Assembly (NCBI GenBank): GCA_025210485.1
Contig: JAOARN010000123.1
Span: 1-41,494 of the forward strand
Length of the DNA: 41,494 nt
Source: Marinifilaceae bacterium
GTDB taxonomy: Bacteria; Bacteroidota; Bacteroidia; Bacteroidales; Marinifilaceae
Direction: 5' to 3'
The position numbers and the translations under genes were made by a program. Shown in pieces: positions 35,773-41,494 of this stretch. How positions within the stretch are numbered: the first letter of the stretch is position 1; each line of letters starts with the position of its first letter. The notes beneath the pieces are model-generated. The model saw only the letters and a list, made by a program, of their open reading frames with translations. It searched no databases and had not been told where the DNA came from.

Positions 35773-38583
35773 ATGGAAGATAGTCAGCTTAATATAATAG
35801 TGCAAGATAAGTGGCAAAAACTACTCGATCAACTAAGTCTGATTACAAATACTCCCAATACTTTGATTATGCGTGTTCAAGGTGAATGGATAGAGGTGTT
35901 TAGCAAATCTTCACATATTGATAACAGATATTCAATTCATGCGAAGGACAAGCTGTCTGGATTATATTGTGAAGAAGTAATCGAAAGGAATAATAGATTT
36001 TATATTCCTGATGCATATAAAACAGAAAGATGGAAGAATAATCCTAAGATTGAATTTGGTTTAAATTCATATGTTGGTTACCCGGTACATTATTCAGATG
36101 GGAATGTGTTTGGAACTATCTGTTTCTTAGATTATAAATCCTTGTCTGATTTTTCTAAATATGAAGGATTAATACAAAAGATAATAGCTATTGTGGAATT
36201 AGACATAGAGTATTATTTTGAGTTTAGAAAACGAGAAGTGGAGAAGCAAAATGAATTAAATCTATATCTTGCTGAAGAGTATAATGTTGAATCTGATCAT
36301 TTTTCTCCTGTTAATAAATTATCTAGCATAAATAATAAACAAGATCATCTTATTTGTAGTAATATCATAAAAGAGACTGAAACAAAATACAAGTATTTGA
36401 TAGAATCAATAGGTAATCCTTTTATGCTATTATCACCCATTAAAGATTATAAGGACGATATAATTGACTCATATATAATTGATATTAATAAGGCTGCTGC
36501 CGATATTATTGGAGTTGATAAAGAATGTTTAAAAAATTCTAGATTTTCCGATCAGTTTGATTATTTGATAAAAGGCATATTAGAGATTGTGCAGCCCAAG
36601 TTTAGACTACGTAAAAGCCATAGTTTTGAATACTATATCAGGAATAGAGATATGTATTTAGAAATTAGCACTTTCTTCACAAAGGAATCAGAGATAATTG
36701 TGCTATTTAAAGATATTAGTGATAGAGTCAAGTTAAGAAATGATTTACGCAGTAGTGAGCAGCATTATAGAAGTCTTTTTGAGAAGATAAATGTTGGAGT
36801 TGAATCCTTACAACCAGTTTATACTGATGGTAAGATTGTAGATTTTATACTGAAAGATGTAAATCCAATTGCAGCAAAACTATACAATATTGATAAAACA
36901 AAGCATTTAAATAAGTTATTCACTGAGATATTTAAAAATAGAACAGGTCAGATTATTAATTTAATTCAAGAATCAAATGTTTGCAATAAACCCAAAGAGC
37001 TAGAAATATTTGATTGTGAAATAAACAAATATCTCGCATGTAAGATATTTAAAGACGGAGATACTGATATAATTCTTACCTATCATGATATCTCAGATAG
37101 AATATTTCAGTTGCAATCATTAAAGGAGAGCGAGAGTCGATTAAAATCTATATTTGAACATGATATAACTATAATGCTTGTGTTGGATCCTGATACAGGA
37201 ATGATAGTCGATTGTAACAATGCTGCAACTAAGTTTTATGGCTATTCGCGAAATACTTTATTAAATTCGAATATTCATAATATTAATACAGAAACAGTTG
37301 ATCGAACAAAGGAGTGTTTGTGTAGGGTTGTGAAAAAAGGAAGTTCTTATTTTGAGTTTAAGCACAAAGTTTCTTCAGGTGAAATAAAGGAGGTAGAAGT
37401 TCACTCCTGCCCATTTCGTAGAAAAGGAAAAACTCTTATCTTATCAATAATACATGATGCAACAGAAAAGAATAGAGCTTTAAAAGATGTATATACTATG
37501 TCAGAGATAGTAAAACAAGCACCTATTTCAATAACTATTACTGATAATATTGGTAATATCACTTATGTAAATAAATATAATGAGAAATTAACAGGATATA
37601 AATCTAATGAAATTATAGGATTGAATCCATCTGTATTAAAATCGGGAAAAATATCTATGGGCGAGTATCAAATTTTATGGTCGAACTTGATGAATAAAAA
37701 CACTTGGTCGGGGGAACTATATAATAAGAAGAAAAATGGTGATTTTTATTGGGAACATGCACTTATTGGTCCAATATTAAACGAGAAAAACGAAGTTACC
37801 AATTACTTTAAGATTAGTGAAGATATTTCGAAGAGAAAAAAAATGGAACTCGATTTAAGATATGCCAAATTAAGAGCTGAGGAAAGTGAAAGATTAAAAA
37901 CATCATTCCTATCTAATCTTAGTCATGAAATTAGAACTCCTCTTAATGGTATAATAGGATTTTCTAAATTATTAGAAATTGATGAACTAAGTCCTGAGAA
38001 AAAGAATATGTATGTTGATGTTATAAATAAATCAGGTAATCAGTTAGCTCAGATAATAAATGATTTGGTAAATACATCAATGATTGAGGCAGGTAAGATA
38101 AATATAAAAATAAGCTCTTTTGTTTTAGAAAGCCTGATAGATGAAATTGTATCCTACCACAGTAAACATTTCACCCATAAAGGTATAGAATTAATTAGTA
38201 CTATTGAAGCTGAGTCGGATACTGTTTGGAATACAGATAAAAAGCGACTTAGACAGGTTATTGATAATTTACTAAGAAATGCATTGAAATATACTAATAA
38301 TGGAAAAGTTGAGATAAAAATGGAACGTTTCGATAATCATATCAAATTTTCAGTAATAGACACAGGGATAGGAATTGAGGAGAAAAACCAAAAATTGATT
38401 TTCAACAGATTCAGAAAAATAGAAAAGAAAGAAACTAATAATGATGGTAATGGTTTAGGTTTATATATCTGTAAAGAAATTGTTCGGCTTTTGGGAGGAG
38501 AAATATGGGTAAAGTCAAAATTAGGCGAAGGAACAGAAATAAGTTTTACAATAATGCAACATAGTAAGCTTTCTGAAGAATAG
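35773..38583 (+). CDS. Multi-sensor histidine kinase (GAF, PAS repeats, HisKA, HATPase)
   Basis: This is a soluble-looking sensor kinase of 936 residues from the ATG at 35773 (a TTG two codons earlier is less likely). There is no signal peptide or membrane segment. Residues about 10-155 form a GAF-like domain. About four PAS-type domains follow (roughly 205-325, 330-445, 455-570, 575-690); the last carries ITDNIGNITYVNKYNEKLTG and PAC text ISEDISKRKKME. The HisKA domain has NLSHEIRTPLNGIIGF with His718. The HATPase has DNLLRNALKYTNNG, DTGIGI and GNGLGLYICKEIVRLLGG. The protein stops there, so no receiver domain is attached, and no response regulator is adjacent. Ligand and output are unknown. 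dtd follows after 51 bp. Confidence 0.9.
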   Translation: MEDSQLNIIVQDKWQKLLDQLSLITNTPNTLIMRVQGEWIEVFSKSSHIDNRYSIHAKDKLSGLYCEEVIERNNRFYIPDAYKTERWKNNPKIEFGLNSYVGYPVHYSDGNVFGTICFLDYKSLSDFSKYEGLIQKIIAIVELDIEYYFEFRKREVEKQNELNLYLAEEYNVESDHFSPVNKLSSINNKQDHLICSNIIKETETKYKYLIESIGNPFMLLSPIKDYKDDIIDSYIIDINKAAADIIGVDKECLKNSRFSDQFDYLIKGILEIVQPKFRLRKSHSFEYYIRNRDMYLEISTFFTKESEIIVLFKDISDRVKLRNDLRSSEQHYRSLFEKINVGVESLQPVYTDGKIVDFILKDVNPIAAKLYNIDKTKHLNKLFTEIFKNRTGQIINLIQESNVCNKPKELEIFDCEINKYLACKIFKDGDTDIILTYHDISDRIFQLQSLKESESRLKSIFEHDITIMLVLDPDTGMIVDCNNAATKFYGYSRNTLLNSNIHNINTETVDRTKECLCRVVKKGSSYFEFKHKVSSGEIKEVEVHSCPFRRKGKTLILSIIHDATEKNRALKDVYTMSEIVKQAPISITITDNIGNITYVNKYNEKLTGYKSNEIIGLNPSVLKSGKISMGEYQILWSNLMNKNTWSGELYNKKKNGDFYWEHALIGPILNEKNEVTNYFKISEDISKRKKMELDLRYAKLRAEESERLKTSFLSNLSHEIRTPLNGIIGFSKLLEIDELSPEKKNMYVDVINKSGNQLAQIINDLVNTSMIEAGKINIKISSFVLESLIDEIVSYHSKHFTHKGIELISTIEAESDTVWNTDKKRLRQVIDNLLRNALKYTNNGKVEIKMERFDNHIKFSVIDTGIGIEEKNQKLIFNRFRKIEKKETNNDGNGLGLYICKEIVRLLGGEIWVKSKLGEGTEISFTIMQHSKLSEE

Positions 38584-38634
38584 TTTTCATATATCTTTGC
38601 ATTTTTATATATTATAAACAATGATTTAAATAAT

Positions 38635-39090
38635 ATGAAAATAGTAATACAAAGAGTAAACTTTGCAGATATAAATATCAATAAAACAGAGAAAAGGCAA
38701 ATTTCGAAAGGATTATTGGTACTTCTAGGAATAGTTAATGAAGATGGTTTGGAAGATATTGAATGGTTGATAAAGAAAATTTTAAACCTTCGGATATTTG
38801 ATGATCAGGATGGAGTTATGAATAAGTCAATCCAAGATATAGAAGGAGATATACTTGTAGTAAGTCAATTTACTCTTCATGCAAAAACTAAGAAAGGGAA
38901 CAGACCATCATATATTGCAGCAGCAAAGCCTGATATCGCAATTCCTCTTTATAACGAGTTCATAGTGAAGTTAAAGTCAAGTTATAATGCAGGTAGAATC
39001 GAAACAGGAGAGTTTGGGGCCGATATGGATATTAAATTTGAAAATTCGGGTCCTGTTACTATAATTATTGACAGTAAGAATAAGGAGTAG
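38635..39090 (+). CDS. dtd: D-aminoacyl-tRNA deacylase
   Basis: This homodimeric proofreading enzyme (151 residues) removes D-amino acids from mischarged tRNAs. The two family motifs are present: SQFTLHA (77-83) and NSGPVTI (137-143, the Gly-cis-Pro signature). MKIVIQRVNFADI and ISKGLLVLLGI at the N-terminus also match. It lies 51 bp downstream of the histidine kinase on the same strand and may be co-transcribed, but the functions are unrelated. Confidence 0.95.
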   Translation: MKIVIQRVNFADININKTEKRQISKGLLVLLGIVNEDGLEDIEWLIKKILNLRIFDDQDGVMNKSIQDIEGDILVVSQFTLHAKTKKGNRPSYIAAAKPDIAIPLYNEFIVKLKSSYNAGRIETGEFGADMDIKFENSGPVTIIIDSKNKE

Positions 39091-39888
39091 GCTTGTATTT
39101 AAGAATATTATGTAATTTAGATATACTCAATTATATTTTATAATTTGGATGTACTGTTAGACAAGTTTTATCTTTAAGTTAATAACAAATACTTATATTA
39201 CATTAAGAGATAATTTAATCTTTAATTTCTTCTGAATTAAAAATATTAAAACAGAAAATATACGACATTTAAATATTATGATAAATATATAGATTTTGAT
39301 TATCATTTATTATAATTACTTAGCTGCTAATAATATTTTTTTAAATAAAATTACACCACTAAATGTATATTATCGGTTAATAAATCATATTTTAATGTTA
39401 ATAAAGTAATAATATTTACGATTCTGATTAATATAAATTATTAAGATAACTTAATATTTTTAACTGTTTTTTTCAAGTTTATGAAATATTATATCTTTTT
39501 AAGTTCCATATAATCAACAACATATACGCTTTTGTTTTTTAGTTTGAAAATCATTTTGTTATTAATTTGTTCAAATCTAATTCATATTCTAAATTGCGTA
39601 GGACATAAAGAAATTTTACCGACAATTATGTAAAGCTCTTTATTCTATTTGAAGATATTTGTCCTAATTGATACAGTCCTGTTGATTGAGACTACAAATT
39701 TATTTTCAATTTTTATTCAATGTAAGTTTTTGTATGATTTGAAGAAAAGGTTTCCAATATTTGGGACCTTTTTTTTGTTATTAACAGTCATCTTCAATTT
39801 TGTTAATAAACTTGAGTGCAATTACTATTATTTTAAACTAGTTTTGATTCCAAATTAAAAAACATTTCACCATTCAATATATATAAAT
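39091..39888. other. About 800 bp intergenic region with an orphan terminator
   Basis: No gene was recognised between dtd and galE. A 69-codon frame (39649-39858) starts with TTG and runs through a terminator hairpin, so it is not credible. The hairpin at 39745-39776 lies about 650 bp after dtd, too far to be its own terminator without a long tail, so a small RNA ending there is possible. The first 400 bp are nearly pure A/T. Confidence 0.45.
39745..39776 (+). terminator. Orphan terminator-like hairpin
   Basis: AAAAGGT and ACCTTTT form the base of an imperfect stem containing TTCCAA/TTTGG, followed by a T-run to 39776. No protein gene ends just before it. Confidence 0.6.
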
Positions 39889-40911
39889 ATGAAAAAACAG
39901 GTTTTGGTTACTGGGGGGACAGGTTATATTGGTTCTCATACGGTAGTTGAATTGCAAACTAACGGATATGAAGTTATAATTGCAGATAATCTTTCTAATT
40001 CAAGAATAGAAGTTCTGGAAGGAATCAAAAATATAACAGGTATAGAACCTTTATTTGAGAAATTGGATTTAAGTATCCCATGTGAGGCTAGAAAAATATT
40101 TGAAAAATATCCAAATATTAATTCGATAATTCATTTTGCAGCTTCAAAAGCTGTCGGTGAATCTGTTGGAGAACCCCTAAAGTATTATGCAAATAATTTA
40201 AATTCTCTTATCAATATTTTAAGTCTAATGAGAGAATTTAATGTTCAAAACATTGTGTTTTCATCATCTTGTACTGTTTATGGTCAGCCAGAAAAATTAC
40301 CTGTGACAGAACAAACTGAAAGACAGGAAGCCGAATCTCCGTATGGTAATACAAAAACAATATGTGAAGATATTATTCGAGATAGTGTTAAGGCTTATGA
40401 TGGAATTAATGCAATTGCCTTAAGATATTTTAATCCTATTGGATCACATCCGACCGCTTATATTGGTGAATTGCCTAATGGTGTACCAAATAACCTGATA
40501 CCTTTTCTTACACAAACTGTAATTGGAATGAGAGAGAAACTTAGTGTTTTTGGGGATGACTATCCGACGAAAGATGGATCTTGTATAAGGGATTATATCA
40601 ATGTGGTTGATCTTGCTAAAGCTCATGTTGTATCAATTGAACGTTTGATTGAGAATAAGCAAAAAAGTAGATGCGAATACTTTAATATCGGAACTGGTGA
40701 AGGATATTCTGTACTTGAAATTATTAATTCGTTTGAAAAAGCTACTGGAGAAAAAGTTCCTTATGAAATTACTGGTAGAAGAGAGGGTGACATTACGGAA
40801 ATTTATGCTGATACTAGTTATGCAAATGAAGAACTTGGTTGGAAAGCTGAAAAAAGCTTAGAAGATACTCTTGCTTCGGCATGGGAGTGGCAAAAAAGAA
40901 TTGTTAATTAA
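39889..40911 (+). CDS. galE: UDP-glucose 4-epimerase
   Basis: This NAD-dependent SDR-extended enzyme (340 residues) interconverts UDP-glucose and UDP-galactose for surface polysaccharides and galactose use. GGTGYIGS (9-16) binds NAD. FSSSCTVYG holds the catalytic Ser region (125-127), and Tyr152 and Lys156 lie in SPYGNTK. ALRYFNPIGSHPTAYIGE and the C-terminal DITEIYADTSYANEELGW are standard for GalE. The length is normal. It is monocistronic with a 17-bp stem hairpin after the stop. Confidence 0.96.
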   Translation: MKKQVLVTGGTGYIGSHTVVELQTNGYEVIIADNLSNSRIEVLEGIKNITGIEPLFEKLDLSIPCEARKIFEKYPNINSIIHFAASKAVGESVGEPLKYYANNLNSLINILSLMREFNVQNIVFSSSCTVYGQPEKLPVTEQTERQEAESPYGNTKTICEDIIRDSVKAYDGINAIALRYFNPIGSHPTAYIGELPNGVPNNLIPFLTQTVIGMREKLSVFGDDYPTKDGSCIRDYINVVDLAKAHVVSIERLIENKQKSRCEYFNIGTGEGYSVLEIINSFEKATGEKVPYEITGRREGDITEIYADTSYANEELGWKAEKSLEDTLASAWEWQKRIVN

Positions 40912-40917
40912 TTAAAA

Positions 40918-40960
40918 TTTGCAAATGATTTATCAACATATTAGATAAATCATTTGCAAA
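40918..40960. terminator. Bidirectional terminator between galE and the edge gene
   Basis: A perfect 17-bp stem (TTTGCAAATGATTTATC and complement, 9-nt loop AACATATTA) lies between two convergent genes. The tail TTTTAATT is on the minus strand. Confidence 0.78.
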
Positions 40961-40961
40961 C

Positions 40962-41494
40962 TTAAAGCCCAACAATATGTATAGTTTTATTCTGCTGTTC
41001 TATGCTTTCCCAATATATTTTATCGTTCCAATTTTTGTTTGATTTTCTGTCAAATATAACTAACCATCCAGTTTTTTCATTCATTTTGTCCATGTATTCA
41101 GATAGTTGATGAATGCCTTCTTGTTTAGTTTTTTCGGAATATAGAAGTTTGAGTTCAATCGGGTATTTTTTATTAGCAAATTCAATGCATAGATCCAATC
41201 TTTTAGTACCAGTAGCATATTCACGCGATATTCTGGCTCCACCGTTAACTACTCTTTGTAAAAAGGCTTGAAGTATGAGATGTGGAGCAGCTTCTTTATA
41301 TTGGTATTTTTCTACCCAAATTTCCGAATTTTCTCTCCAAAAGTTTTGAAATTCTTTCAAAAGAGAATTCATATCAATAGAATTATTGCTAATCCATTTG
41401 TTAATTATATTTTGAGGAAGTTTTTCTTGAGTAGTTCTGCTAAGAGTTCTAATTATTATTTCTTGATACATCGGGTTTGCAGCCTGAATACTTC
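40962..41494 (-). CDS. AAA-ATPase/PD-(D/E)XK protein, C-terminal part, cut by window end
   Basis: The frame stays open to the right edge, so this is the C-terminal part of a longer gene. The residues before the first ATG (41471) read SIQAANPM, and the join ANPMYQEIIIRTL matches the ANPIYREVIPR segment between ATPase and nuclease parts of Bacteroidota ATP-binding proteins with a DUF1703/PD-(D/E)XK tail. The nuclease-like domain has TGTKRLDLCIEF with Asp93 and YPIELKLLY with Glu106 and Lys108 (numbered from the ATG), the D-ExK arrangement. The role of these proteins is not established; nuclease activity is inferred. The AAA part must lie outside the window. Confidence 0.8.
   Translation of the reverse strand, partial: SIQAANPMYQEIIIRTLSRTTQEKLPQNIINKWISNNSIDMNSLLKEFQNFWRENSEIWVEKYQYKEAAPHLILQAFLQRVVNGGARISREYATGTKRLDLCIEFANKKYPIELKLLYSEKTKQEGIHQLSEYMDKMNEKTGWLVIFDRKSNKNWNDKIYWESIEQQNKTIHIVGL

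Noticed and set aside
39649..39858. 69-codon frame before galE
   Set aside because: It starts with TTG and runs through the terminator hairpin at 39745-39776.

Overview
The window is strongly AT-rich chromosomal DNA from a member of the Bacteroidota, probably class Bacteroidia. Supporting signs are the sucC-sucD order, an atpD-atpC pair separate from the other F1Fo genes with a very short epsilon subunit, an approximately 30-residue insertion after the AtpD P-loop region, many lipoproteins with a Cys near residue 16-24, a TonB receptor/beta-propeller lipoprotein pair for vitamin B12, and TAnnTTTG-type -7 promoter boxes. Genes are widely spaced, and no phage, insertion sequence, CRISPR array or rRNA was found. 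Genus and lifestyle cannot be fixed from the sequence.

Layout. 1-650: intergenic DNA with a GC-richer imperfect palindromic element. 0.65-3.6 kb: a large unknown lipoprotein and pheS. 3.6-6.2 kb: long intergenic stretches, a possible 34-residue membrane peptide, and a minus-strand 468-residue low-complexity Asn/Lys/Glu protein with two kinds of internal repeat. 6.2-9.2 kb: a NhaC-type Na+/H+ antiporter, a small secreted protein and a TagD-like cytidylyltransferase. 9.4-11.4 kb: sucC-sucD. 11.4-12.4 kb: about 1 kb of gene-poor DNA with a leader hairpin and an orphan terminator. 12.4-15.2 kb: an SDR oxidoreductase and glnS. 15.3-18.0 kb: a LysR regulator with two candidate sulfite or sulfur-anion exporters (YeiH family and TSUP), and a long palindrome lying across the yeiH start codon. 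18.0-19.1 kb: a PagL-like outer-membrane lipid A deacylase homologue. 19.5-22.4 kb: a prenyl diphosphate synthase and atpD-atpC. 22.5-25.9 kb: a minus-strand btuB-btuG vitamin B12 uptake operon behind a clear cobalamin riboswitch. 26.0-28.1 kb: two LPP20-like envelope proteins. 28.5-31.1 kb: an RHS-like lipoprotein, a HAD phosphatase, a CAU-anticodon tRNA and a membrane protein. 31.5-35.4 kb: a minus-strand run of HAD, tsaE, a GT9 glycosyltransferase, a secreted protein and a radical SAM protein. 35.8-39.1 kb: a GAF/multi-PAS histidine kinase and dtd. 39.9-41.5 kb: galE and the C-terminal part of an AAA-ATPase/PD-(D/E)XK protein cut by the window edge.

Functional groupings. Most genes are housekeeping: translation (pheS, glnS, dtd, tsaE, tRNA), energy (sucCD, atpDC) and envelope (GT9, galE, TagD-like, PagL-like). 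The clearest regulated modules are the riboswitch-controlled B12 import operon and the LysR/YeiH/TSUP locus. The least explained items are the low-complexity repeat protein, the yeiH start-codon palindrome and the terminators with no recognisable gene in front. No complete new defence or secretion system is visible.
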